The notes under the pieces: generated by a model
What the model saw: the letters and a program-made list of their open reading frames with translations, nothing else
The model's database searches: none
Told to the model about the DNA's origin: nothing
Source: JBBSHS01 sp038232515
GTDB taxonomy: Bacteria; Actinomycetota; Acidimicrobiia; Acidimicrobiales; JAUJNH01
DNA: 64,000 nucleotides
Reading direction: 5' to 3'
Assembly (NCBI GenBank): GCA_038232515.1
Contig: JBBSHS010000001.1
Coordinates: 1 to 64,000 of the forward strand
Shown here: one piece after another, positions 1 to 7,878 of the stretch
How positions within the stretch are numbered: the stretch's first letter is position 1
How the letters are laid out: the number at the start of each line of letters is the position of its first letter
Made by a program: the position numbers and the translations under genes

Positions 1-142
1 TAGCCGGCCGGGGGGTGTGGGGGGCTTTTCCCCCCCCAAGGAGCACGGATACGGCATTCCGGTCCTGCGGAAGATGTGGGCGAGCGAAAGCGAGCTCCAG
101 CGGCGGGAGGGGGATAGGGGGAGGGGGCGTTGGCCCCTCCCC
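1..142 (-). repeat. Composite GC-rich intergenic repeat, copy A (downstream of rodA)
   Basis: Read on the minus strand it begins right after the rodA stop codon with a G/C hairpin (GGGGGAGGGGC then GCCCCCTCCCCC), followed by the block GAGCTCGCTTTCGCTCGCC, the block CTTCCGCAGGACCGG, a G-run/C-run hairpin and CCCCCCGGCCGGC. The same blocks recur in the same order at 62787-62950, and in part at 5880-6067, 9684-9790 and 48518-48556. No convincing ORF fits it. The first hairpin probably ends transcription of the mre-mrd-rod operon; this role is inferred, and there is no U-run. Confidence 0.7.
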
Positions 143-1324
143 CTACGCGAATCGTCGCATGTGGACGTTGAGCACCAGCCCGATGCCGGCCCAGCAGGCC
201 AGCATGGACGAACCTCCGTAGGACATGAAGGGCAGGGGGATCCCGGTGATGGGCATGATGCCCATGGTCATACCGACGTTCTCGAACAGCTGGAACGTGA
301 GCATGGCCAGCACGCCGATGCACAGCAGGCTGCCGGTGGCGTCGCTGGCCAGGGCCGCCGTTCGCCATGTGCGCCACAGGACGAGGGCGAAAAGCACCAG
401 CAGCAGGGCCGAACCGGCGAAGCCCAGTTCTTCGCCCACGGCCGTGAAGATGAAGTCGGTGTGCTGCTCGGGGACGTAGGCCAGGTTGGTCTGGGTGCCC
501 TTGAACAGGCCCTTGCCGGCGATGCCGCCCGAGCCGATGGCGATCTTGGACTGGTTGAGGTTGAAGCCGGGCCCCTGGACCTTCTCCGTCGGGTCGAGGA
601 ACACGGTGAGCCGGTCGCGCTGGAAGCGCTTGAGCACGCCGAAGTGGAGTACGGCCGCCACCACCACCACGGCGGTGAGCCCCAGCAGACCCAGGTGGCG
701 GCCCTTGGCCCCGGCCACCACCAGCACCGTGAAGAGCACGGCCCCGAACACCAGGGCCGTTCCCAGATCGGGCTGGAGCATGATGAGCCCCACGGGCAGG
801 CCGGCCAGGACCAGGATTACGAGGAAGCGCCGTAGGTGGAGGTGGCCCACGGCCGAGCGCTCCAAGGCCGAGGAGCGGTCCCCGATGTAGGCGGCCAGGA
901 CCAGGATGAGAGCGATCTTGGAGAGCTCGGAGGGCTGCAGCTCGTAGGAGCCGACCTGGAACCAGGCCTGGGCTCCTTTGGAGTTTCGGCCGAGGGGCGA
1001 TACGACGGCGGCCAGGATGACCAGCATGGCCAGGTACACGACGGCGCTCAGATCGCGCAGGCGGCGGTAGTCGACAGCCGCCACCACCACCATGAGTCCG
1101 AGGCCGATGAGGGCGAAGATGAACTGGCGCTCCATGTAGTAGGTCGTGGTGGTACCGCCGCCCAGTCGGTGGCGGGTGGCCGAGAACACCATGAGCACGC
1201 CCAGGGCGCAGATGGCCACGGCCGACAGCACCAGGGTCAGGTCGACGTGGCGCCAGGCCGACGCCGGGTCACGACCGGCCTTGGCCATGGCCGAGCGGCC
1301 CACGGGGTCGAGGACGTTGGTCAT
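143..1324 (-). CDS. rodA: RodA, SEDS-family peptidoglycan glycosyltransferase
   Basis: A 393-residue polytopic protein of the RodA/FtsW/SpoVE (SEDS) family, which polymerises lipid II glycan strands during side-wall elongation with a class B PBP. Hydrophobic segments run through the whole protein. The C-terminal part has the family features GSGGIAGKGLFKGTQTNLAYVPEQ-like loop (GxGG, QT..YVPEQHTDFIF), PITGIPLPFMSYGGSS and a final helix with LVLNVHMRR. The ATG at 1324 overlaps the PBP2 stop by one base (TGATG), so the two are translationally coupled. It is the last gene of mreB-mreC-mreD-PBP2-rodA. The reading frame is open far upstream, but that part is antisense-like and inside PBP2. The short DUF-free N-terminus is normal for RodA. 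RodA rather than FtsW is inferred from the operon. Confidence 0.95.
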   Translation of the reverse strand: MTNVLDPVGRSAMAKAGRDPASAWRHVDLTLVLSAVAICALGVLMVFSATRHRLGGGTTTTYYMERQFIFALIGLGLMVVVAAVDYRRLRDLSAVVYLAMLVILAAVVSPLGRNSKGAQAWFQVGSYELQPSELSKIALILVLAAYIGDRSSALERSAVGHLHLRRFLVILVLAGLPVGLIMLQPDLGTALVFGAVLFTVLVVAGAKGRHLGLLGLTAVVVVAAVLHFGVLKRFQRDRLTVFLDPTEKVQGPGFNLNQSKIAIGSGGIAGKGLFKGTQTNLAYVPEQHTDFIFTAVGEELGFAGSALLLVLFALVLWRTWRTAALASDATGSLLCIGVLAMLTFQLFENVGMTMGIMPITGIPLPFMSYGGSSMLACWAGIGLVLNVHMRRFA

Positions 1325-3291
1325 CAGGCCGACGTCCCGCCCGTCTGGAGGCGGACCTGGCCTGGTGCCTGGCCGGCGAGGACCTCGAAGATGCGACGGG
1401 CCACGGGTGCGGCCGCGTCCGCGCCGAACCCGGCCTGCTCGAGGATGACCGACACGGTGAACTGGGGCGCGTCCACCGGCCCGAAGGCCACGAACACCGA
1501 GGTGTCCTGCTTGCCGGACACCTGAGCCGTGCCCGTCTTGCCGGCGAGGGGGAAGGTGGTCAGCGGGAACCCCTGGAAGGCCCGGTAGGCGGTGCCCGTG
1601 GGGTCGCCGACCACGCCCTGCAGTCCCTGCAGGATGGGTTGTCGGACCGTGGGAGGCAGGTCGACGTGGCTCCGCACCGTGGGATTGATGATGGCTTCGG
1701 TGGTGCCGTCCGGCGAGCGGACCTTTTTCAGGGCGATGCGGGGCTGGTACACGGTTCCTCCGTTGGCGAAGGTGGCGTACGCGCTGGCCAGCTGGAGCGG
1801 CGACACCAACGTCTCGCCCTGGCCGATGGCGAGGTTGGCGTTGTCCCCGGCGAACCAGTTGGCCTCGGGAAAGGCACCGGGATGGGCGGCGTGGTCCTGC
1901 TTGCGCCGGTCGGGGTCCGAGACCCGGCCCGGCGCCTCGCCCGACAGCGGGATGCCGGTGCGCTGGTCGAGACCGAACGCCCTGGCCTCGTCCTGGATGG
2001 GCATGGTGCCCAACGGGCCCCGCTGCTGCCAGAAGTGGTCGCCGATCCCGTAGAAGTACACGTCGCTCGACTTGGTGATGGCCTGGGGCAGATTGACCCG
2101 ACCCAGCACCTCGTTCCCCGAGTTGTGCTTCTGGCAGCCCGAGCCCGAGCACTTGCCGCCGATGGTGTACGAGCCCGTGTCGACGATCGTCGTGTCGGGC
2201 GTGATGAGGCCTTTCTGGAGGGCGGCCGTGGCCGTGATCAGCTTGAACGTGGACCCGGGTGCGTACTGTCCGGCGATGGCGCGATCCACCAAGGGGTGGT
2301 TGGGATCGTTGTTGAGCTGGTCGAAGTCGGTCTGGGAGATGCCGTTGACGAACTTGGCCGGGTCGTAGGTGGGGTACGAGGCCAGAGCCAGGACCGAGCC
2401 GTCACGGGGGTCGAGCACCGTCACCGCCCCGGCCGGAGCGGTGAAGCTACGGGGGTCGGAGTTGGAGACCTTGTGCGTCCGGGCCTGGTCAAGACCCTGG
2501 ACGAGGGATTCCTCGGCCGCTTTCTGCACGTTGGCGTCGAGGGTCAGGTACAGGTCCAGACCGGGGACGGGGTCGGAATGGGACAGGACACGGAGCACGC
2601 GCCCTCTCCGGTCGACCTCGAGGCGGTCGACGCCGGGATGGCCCCTCAGGGCCTGGTCGTAGACCTCCTCGACCCCGCCCTTGCCGATACCGTCTCCCAG
2701 GCCGTAGTCGGGGCAGGTCGGCGTGGGTACGGCCTGGTCGGTCTGAGGCGCCTTGGGCTGGTGGTCCTTCAGCTCGGCGGCGTTGATCTGGCCCACGTAG
2801 CCGAGAAGGTTGGCGGCCCGCGTGCCCATCGGATAGGCCCGTTCGTGCAGGGCCAGGGCCTGGACGCCCGGGAAGTTGTCGGCGTGCTCCATGACGAAGG
2901 CGACCTTGTCGAAGGGCACGGCCACCTCGATCGGCACCGGCTTGAACGGGCTGTAGCGGGGATCGGCCAGCTCCCTGCCCACCGCGTCGGTGGTCAGGCC
3001 CAGCAGCCCGGCCAGACGGTCGACGACCTCGGGATGGCGGGTTGCGGTCGTCCGGTCCAGCGTGACGGCCTGGCTGACGGCGTTGTCGACCAGGACCACG
3101 CCGTTACGGTCGAGGATGCGGCCCCGCGGTGCCGGTTCGCACACCAGGCGGCCCTGGTTCTGGACGGCGGCCCGGACGAACGTAGGCGAGTCGAGGACCT
3201 GCAGATACCACAGACGGCCCAGCAGGGCGGCGAACAACGACATCACGACGACGCCCACGATGACCAGCCGCAGCCGGGAGACCTCGTTCAC
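1324..3291 (-). CDS. mrdA: Penicillin-binding protein 2, elongasome transpeptidase
   Basis: A 655-residue class B PBP that cross-links peptidoglycan stems with RodA. It has one N-terminal membrane helix (about residues 7-31), a dimerisation/pedestal domain with the RGRILDRNG motif near residue 57, and a transpeptidase domain. Active-site motifs are visible: SxxK (STFK) with the acylated Ser near 347, SSD near 408-410, and KTGT near 585-588. The length is normal for MrdA. The GTG start at 3291 overlaps the mreD stop (GTGA), which decides the start. A longer open frame upstream lies inside mreD and looks non-coding. It sits between mreD and rodA in the elongation operon. Confidence 0.95.
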   Translation of the reverse strand: MNEVSRLRLVIVGVVVMSLFAALLGRLWYLQVLDSPTFVRAAVQNQGRLVCEPAPRGRILDRNGVVLVDNAVSQAVTLDRTTATRHPEVVDRLAGLLGLTTDAVGRELADPRYSPFKPVPIEVAVPFDKVAFVMEHADNFPGVQALALHERAYPMGTRAANLLGYVGQINAAELKDHQPKAPQTDQAVPTPTCPDYGLGDGIGKGGVEEVYDQALRGHPGVDRLEVDRRGRVLRVLSHSDPVPGLDLYLTLDANVQKAAEESLVQGLDQARTHKVSNSDPRSFTAPAGAVTVLDPRDGSVLALASYPTYDPAKFVNGISQTDFDQLNNDPNHPLVDRAIAGQYAPGSTFKLITATAALQKGLITPDTTIVDTGSYTIGGKCSGSGCQKHNSGNEVLGRVNLPQAITKSSDVYFYGIGDHFWQQRGPLGTMPIQDEARAFGLDQRTGIPLSGEAPGRVSDPDRRKQDHAAHPGAFPEANWFAGDNANLAIGQGETLVSPLQLASAYATFANGGTVYQPRIALKKVRSPDGTTEAIINPTVRSHVDLPPTVRQPILQGLQGVVGDPTGTAYRAFQGFPLTTFPLAGKTGTAQVSGKQDTSVFVAFGPVDAPQFTVSVILEQAGFGADAAAPVARRIFEVLAGQAPGQVRLQTGGTSA

Positions 3292-3833
3292 ACCATCACC
3301 CGCCGGGCCGTGCCCGTTCGGCCTGCCGCCCAGCGGATGACAGGCAGGAAGGGCAGGCTCAGCGTGCCGTCGGCCACGGCCACCACCGCGACCACGGTGG
3401 CCACCGTGCGCACGTCCTGGAGCAGACCGCCCTGTCCGACGAGGATGGCCACGGCGACGTACAGCAGTGTGCCGAGTGCGCTGGTGGCCGTGGCCACCGC
3501 CGTGCCCAACCACCAAGGGCCCCGTACCAGTGCCTCGGACCCCTGTCCCACGGCGAAGCCCACCATCGTGAGGACCAGGGCGTTGAGCCCGAAGGGCGTC
3601 GTGACCGGTTGCAGATCGGCCAGCAGGCCGGCCACGAATCCCCACAGGCCGCCCCGCTCGGCTCCTCCGACGAGCCCGGCGCCGATGGCGAAGAGCAGGA
3701 ACAGGTCGGCGTGGGCGTGGGCCAACGAGAGGTGGTCGACCACCGGCTGCAGGATCAGCACGCCCACCAGCAACAAAGGCATGCGTAGGCGGGGCCCGAG
3801 CCACTGGGTCGACGGGTTCGACATCGGCTTCAT
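3288..3833 (-). CDS. mreD: MreD, rod-shape membrane protein
   Basis: A 181-residue membrane protein with about five or six hydrophobic segments (first about residues 17-33) and the family-type motif of an acidic/glycine-rich loop, GLLADLQPVTTPFG. MreD bridges MreC and the RodA/PBP2 synthase complex. The start ATG at 3833 overlaps the mreC stop in an ATGA, and its own stop overlaps the PBP2 GTG, so spacing and coupling support the boundaries. MreD sequences diverge strongly; the assignment leans on topology and on its position between mreC and PBP2. Confidence 0.9.
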   Translation of the reverse strand: MKPMSNPSTQWLGPRLRMPLLLVGVLILQPVVDHLSLAHAHADLFLLFAIGAGLVGGAERGGLWGFVAGLLADLQPVTTPFGLNALVLTMVGFAVGQGSEALVRGPWWLGTAVATATSALGTLLYVAVAILVGQGGLLQDVRTVATVVAVVAVADGTLSLPFLPVIRWAAGRTGTARRVMV

Positions 3834-4660
3834 GGCAGGTACTGCAGGATCTGGACGTACTGGAGATGGGACAGATCGGCCGTCGGCCGGGCCCTCACGT
3901 CCGCGAAGTCGGCCCCGGGAGGGCTGCTGGCCTGCACCACGCGGGCCACCGGGATGCCCTTCGGATAGGCGGCCCCCTGCAGGCCGCTGGTGAACACCTT
4001 CTCGTCCTGTCCCGGCTTGGTGCCCTTCGGGACCAAGTTGAGGTCGAGCGGGTTGCCGGGCCCGGCGCCGGCCGTGATGGCGTTGACGTTGGCCTGGGCC
4101 AGCGTGACGGCCACGTGGACACCGGGGTCGGTGACGAGGCGGACCACGGCACGACGGCCATCGGTCGACTCCACCCGCCCCACCAGACCGGTGGCCACGA
4201 CCACCGGCATGTTCTTCACGACGCCGTTGTCGCTGCCCCGGTCCACCACGATGGTGGAGTCGAAGTTGGACGGAGACGTGTCGATGACCTGGGCGGCGAC
4301 CGTCGGCACATCGGTGGCGAAGTCCAGCCTGAGCTGTTCCTCGAGCACCCGCAGCTGGTTCTGGTAGTCGGGCTGGAGCAGCTGCTGACCCCGCAGTTGC
4401 TGGTTCTCCCGACGCAGCCGGGCGTTCTCGGACTGCAGGTCGCCCTGGTGGAAGGTGGAGTAGACGAAGTTGCCGATCGGATGGGTGACCGTGCCGCCCG
4501 CCCTCTCGACCGGAGCCAGGAGACCGGCGGCGCTGGAGCGGAACCTGTTCACCACGCCGCCGCCGTTGGCCCTGGAGTCGACGGTGATGAGGGTGAGCGA
4601 CGTGAGCAGGCACAGCACGACGAGCAGCATGGGGCGGCTGGACCGCCGGTACATCGCCAT
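3830..4660 (-). CDS. mreC: MreC, rod-shape scaffold protein
   Basis: A 276-residue bitopic protein: short basic N-terminus, one membrane helix (about residues 9-24), a coiled-coil rich in Glu, Gln, Leu and Arg (about 65-100, ENARLRRENQQLR), then the beta-rich MreC domain. The region with TIVVDRGSDNGV and PVVVATGLVGRVE is characteristic of MreC barrels. In related bacteria the periplasmic domain contacts PBP2 and activates the elongasome. The ATG at 4660 (MAMYRRSS) is preferred because upstream residues look non-coding and a second ATG lies two codons later. It starts 68 bases after mreB ends and overlaps mreD by four bases. Confidence 0.93.
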   Translation of the reverse strand: MAMYRRSSRPMLLVVLCLLTSLTLITVDSRANGGGVVNRFRSSAAGLLAPVERAGGTVTHPIGNFVYSTFHQGDLQSENARLRRENQQLRGQQLLQPDYQNQLRVLEEQLRLDFATDVPTVAAQVIDTSPSNFDSTIVVDRGSDNGVVKNMPVVVATGLVGRVESTDGRRAVVRLVTDPGVHVAVTLAQANVNAITAGAGPGNPLDLNLVPKGTKPGQDEKVFTSGLQGAAYPKGIPVARVVQASSPPGADFADVRARPTADLSHLQYVQILQYLP

Positions 4661-4728
4661 TACCGGGCGCGCCCGCCCACCGCGGGGAATCGAGAGCTGC
4701 GCCGCGAGGCGACCGGGCACCGCACGGG

Positions 4729-5769
4729 TTAGTGGATGTTGCTCGAGAGGAGGACGTCCTTCAGCACCTCGAACTCCTCGAGGCACTGGCCGCCACCGAT
4801 GGCCACCGAGTGCAGCGGATTGTCGGCCACGATGATGGGCATGCCGGTCTCCGCGGCCAGGCGCACCTCGAGGCCGTTCAACAGCGCCCCCCCGCCGGTC
4901 AGGACGATGCCCTGCTCCATGATGTCGGCGGCCAGCTCGGGCGGCGTCTTGTCGAGGGTGACCTTGACGGCGTCGATGATCGACGACACCGGTTCCTGGA
5001 TGGCCTCGCGGATCTCCTCGGTGGAGGTGACGATGGTCTTGGGCAGGCCGGTGATGAGGTCGCGCCCGCGGACCTCGGCGTACAGCTCCTCTTCGAGTGG
5101 GTAGGCCGAGCCCACCGTGATCTTGATCTCCTCGGCCGTACGCTCACCCAGGGCCAGGCTGTACTCCTTCTTGATGAACTGGATGATGGCCTCGTCCAGC
5201 TCGTCGCCGGCGATGCGCACGCTCTGGCTGGTGACGATCCCGCCCAGGGAGATCACGGCCACCTCGGTGGTGCCTCCGCCGATGTCCACGATCATGTTGC
5301 CCGTCGGCTCGTGCACCGGGAGCCCGGCGCCGCTGGCCGCGGCCATCGGCTCTTCGATGATGTAGGGCCCCGTCCGGGCGCCGGCGTACTCGGCCGCCTC
5401 CTGCACGGCACGCTTCTCGACGCCGGTGACGCCCGACGGGACGCATATGACCATGCGGGGCCGGCTGCCGAACCGCCGGGGGTGCACCTTGTGGATGAAG
5501 TAGGCGAGCATCTTCTCGCACACCTCAAAGTCGGCGATGACGCCGTCACGCAGTGGCCGGATGGCGTGGATGTGGTTCGGCGTGCGGCCGATCATGCGCT
5601 TGGCCTCGAGACCGACGGCGAGGGGCTTGCCATCCCGGGCGTTTACGGCCACCACCGACGGCTCGTTGAGCACGATGCCACGGCCCCGCACGTACACCAG
5701 GGTGTTGGCCGTGCCGAGGTCGACGGCCATATCGCGGCCGAGGACCCCACTCAGGAAACTGTCGGACAT
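4729..5769 (-). CDS. mreB: MreB, bacterial actin
   Basis: A 346-residue actin-fold ATPase that forms filaments under the membrane and guides side-wall synthesis. Phosphate 1 motif [15 protein letters not shown] is near residue 15; phosphate 2 [15 protein letters not shown] is near 160; the adenosine-binding GGGALLNGL region is near the C-terminus. Length is typical. The start ATG at 5769 ([19 protein letters not shown]) matches the usual N-terminus; the longer open frame upstream enters the intergenic repeat. It is the first gene of the elongation operon, so the promoter should lie in 5770-5880, although no clear box was found. Confidence 0.96.
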   Translation of the reverse strand: MSDSFLSGVLGRDMAVDLGTANTLVYVRGRGIVLNEPSVVAVNARDGKPLAVGLEAKRMIGRTPNHIHAIRPLRDGVIADFEVCEKMLAYFIHKVHPRRFGSRPRMVICVPSGVTGVEKRAVQEAAEYAGARTGPYIIEEPMAAASGAGLPVHEPTGNMIVDIGGGTTEVAVISLGGIVTSQSVRIAGDELDEAIIQFIKKEYSLALGERTAEEIKITVGSAYPLEEELYAEVRGRDLITGLPKTIVTSTEEIREAIQEPVSSIIDAVKVTLDKTPPELAADIMEQGIVLTGGGALLNGLEVRLAAETGMPIIVADNPLHSVAIGGGQCLEEFEVLKDVLLSSNIH

Positions 5770-5879
5770 GCGGGTGCCACTCTGTAGGGGACGCTCGGGT
5801 TCGGGACCATGCCTGGCGGCGCAGCCCAGCCGACGGTCGACCCCTGAGGCTAGAGGATCGCGCTCCCCGTCCGAAAGCG

Positions 5880-6067
5880 GCCCCCTCACTCGCATCGCTC
5901 GCCTTCGGCTCGCTCGCTCCGTTCGGGGGCGGAACCTTGGCGTCTTGGAGCTCGCTGCGCTCGCCACTTTTCTGTTCGCCTTCGGCAGAGCCGGCGGCGA
6001 ACGTGTGGGGACAAGGCCCCCACGCCCCCGGCCGGCTCCGCCGGCAAACCCAACGGCCCCGGCGGGG
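5880..6067 (+). repeat. Composite GC-rich intergenic repeat, copy B (between ndk and mreB)
   Basis: This gap lies between the mreB start and the ndk stop, both on the minus strand. Read on the plus strand it shares blocks with copies A and D: GGAGCTCGCTGCGCTCGCC, CTTCGGCAGAGCCGG, GTGTGGGGACAAGGCCCCCAC and GCCCCCGGCCGGCTCCGCCGG. It is inverted relative to ndk, unlike the copies after rodA and clpX. Just after the ndk stop on the minus strand lies the short hairpin GCCCCGCCGGGGC. CTCGCTCGC-like tandem words at 5888-5945 suggest local duplication. A terminator role for ndk is inferred. Confidence 0.6.
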
Positions 6068-6478
6068 CTATGCCAGGTGCGGGAAGAAAAGGAGGATCTC
6101 GCGGGTGGCGGCTTCGGGGCTGTCGGAGCCGTGGACGAGGTTCTCGCCAAGCTGGGTGGCGAGGTCGCCGCGGATAGTCCCCGGCGGGGCGGCGGCCGGG
6201 TCGGTGGGGCCCATCAGGCAGCGCACGATCTTCCAGGTGTCCGGTGGCCCCTCCACGACGAGCACCATGGCCGGCGACCGGGTGATGAACTGCACCAGGG
6301 CGTCGAAGAAAGGCTTACCATCGTGCTCGGCGTAGTGGCGGGCGGCGGTGTCCCGGTCGATGGTGCGCAGTTCGGCCGCCACCAGGCGCAGTCCTTTGCG
6401 CTCGAGGCGGCTCATGATCTCGCCGGCGAGGCCCCGCTCCACGGCGTCGGGCTTGGCGATGACCAGCGTGCGGTTCAC
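6068..6478 (-). CDS. ndk: Nucleoside diphosphate kinase
   Basis: A 136-residue cytosolic kinase that moves the gamma phosphate from ATP to other (d)NDPs through a phospho-histidine. The N-terminus [14 protein letters not shown] and the active-site segment [10 protein letters not shown], which carries the catalytic His, are classic. Length is normal. The start ATG at 6478 is the only one that gives the standard N-terminus. It lies 20 bases after folC on the same strand, so it is probably cotranscribed with the ValRS-like gene and folC. Confidence 0.96.
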   Translation of the reverse strand: MNRTLVIAKPDAVERGLAGEIMSRLERKGLRLVAAELRTIDRDTAARHYAEHDGKPFFDALVQFITRSPAMVLVVEGPPDTWKIVRCLMGPTDPAAAPPGTIRGDLATQLGENLVHGSDSPEAATREILLFFPHLA

Positions 6479-6498
6479 GAGGAGCGCAGGGTAGCGGG

Positions 6499-7878
6499 TC
6501 AGTGCAGCACAGCCCGGGCCGCCCCGACCACGTACAGGGACCCGGTGACCAGGACCAGGTCGCCTGGGCCGGCCCTACCTCGGGCCGTGGCCACCGCTTC
6601 GGCCACCGAGGGTTCCTCGACGGCTTCCAGGCCGAGGCGCCTGGCCGCTCCGGCCACCTCGGCCGCCGGGAGGGTGCGGGGCGACGGGGCCGGGCAGGCG
6701 ACGACGAGGCTGATCCGCGATGGCTCCAGAGCGGTCAGCATGTGCGCGGGGTCGTGGCCCCGCAACAACCCGAGCACCACCACCTGGTGGCCGGCGGGGG
6801 GGCCGAACCCCTCGACCAGCGCCGAGGCGGCGGCTACCGCCCCTGCGGGGTTGTGGGCGCCGTCCAACACCGTGAGCGGGGACTGGGCCACGATCTCGAG
6901 CCGCCCGGGCGATGTCACCCCGGCCAGGGCCTCCTGCACGACCTCGGCCTCCAGCGGGCGTCCGAAGAAGGCCTCGGCCGCGGCCAGCGCCAGCACGGCA
7001 TTCGTGCCCTGGTGGCGGCCGTGAAGGTTGAGGAACACCTCGTGGTACTCAGCGCCCGGCGTCCGCATGTCGAGCAACCGCCCGCCGACAGCGGGCTCGT
7101 TGCCCTCGCACTCGAAGTCCCGCCCCGTTATCCACATGGGCTCCGCACCGACGGCTGCGGCCTGGGCTGCGAACACCTCCTGGATGGGCGGGTCGGGCTC
7201 GCCCACGACGACGACAGCACCGGGCTTGATGATGCCGGCCTTCTCCCGGGCGATGTCCTGTCGGGTCGGGCCCAGGTATTCCATGTGGTCGAGGCCTACG
7301 TTGGTGACCACCGCCACCCGGCCGTCGACGACGTTGGTAGCGTCCCAGAGCCCGCCCAGGCCGACCTCCACCACGGCCGCGTCCACGACCACGTCGGCGA
7401 AGTGCCCGAAGGCGGCCGCCGTCACCAGCTCGAACCAGCTGGCCCGGTTGCCTGGGCCCAGCATGGGCTCCAGACTGCGCAGCACGTCGAGCTGATCGGC
7501 GAGGTCGTCGTCGCTGATCGGGTCGGCCGCCCCACGGCGCCGCTCCCTGCGGCCCTCGCCTAGCGGCGGCGCCGAGATGCGCTCGTTCAGCCGCTCGAGG
7601 TGGGGGCTGGTGTAAGTGCCCACGGCCAGGCCCATGGCATCGAGGAGCGCCGACAGGATGCGGGCCGTCGACGTCTTGCCGTTGGTGCCGGTGACGTGGA
7701 CCACGGGGTAACCCAGCTGGGGGTCAGCCGTGAGCTCCATGAGCTTCGTGATCCGCTCCAGGGTCGGCTGCCGGGGCGAGGCACCGGGGGCCACGCCGGC
7801 CGACTGGGCCTCGAGGGTCCAGTGGCCGTCCAGCCATTCCAGCATGTCGGGCAGCCGTGACCACATCGGTATGGTCAC
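6499..7878 (-). CDS. folC: Folylpolyglutamate synthase / dihydrofolate synthase
   Basis: A 459-residue Mur-ligase-fold enzyme that adds glutamate to dihydropteroate and/or folates using ATP. The P-loop VTGTNGKTSTARIL is near residue 60-73, the Mur central-domain His/Asp region (NVGLDHMEYLG) near 215, and the C-terminal domain carries VLDGAHNPAGA near 340. The GTG start at 7878 overlaps the stop of the upstream ValRS-like gene (GTGA); ATG four codons later is an alternative. In many actinobacteria folC follows valS directly, so the degenerate ValRS-like gene upstream occupies the place of valS. Confidence 0.94.
   Translation of the reverse strand: MTIPMWSRLPDMLEWLDGHWTLEAQSAGVAPGASPRQPTLERITKLMELTADPQLGYPVVHVTGTNGKTSTARILSALLDAMGLAVGTYTSPHLERLNERISAPPLGEGRRERRRGAADPISDDDLADQLDVLRSLEPMLGPGNRASWFELVTAAAFGHFADVVVDAAVVEVGLGGLWDATNVVDGRVAVVTNVGLDHMEYLGPTRQDIAREKAGIIKPGAVVVVGEPDPPIQEVFAAQAAAVGAEPMWITGRDFECEGNEPAVGGRLLDMRTPGAEYHEVFLNLHGRHQGTNAVLALAAAEAFFGRPLEAEVVQEALAGVTSPGRLEIVAQSPLTVLDGAHNPAGAVAAASALVEGFGPPAGHQVVVLGLLRGHDPAHMLTALEPSRISLVVACPAPSPRTLPAAEVAGAARRLGLEAVEEPSVAEAVATARGRAGPGDLVLVTGSLYVVGAARAVLH

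Noticed and set aside
1639..3993. Open plus-strand frame of 784 codons opposite PBP2, mreD and mreC
   Set aside because: Composition is that of an antisense shadow (low-complexity Gly/Arg/Val), and the minus strand carries clear family motifs.
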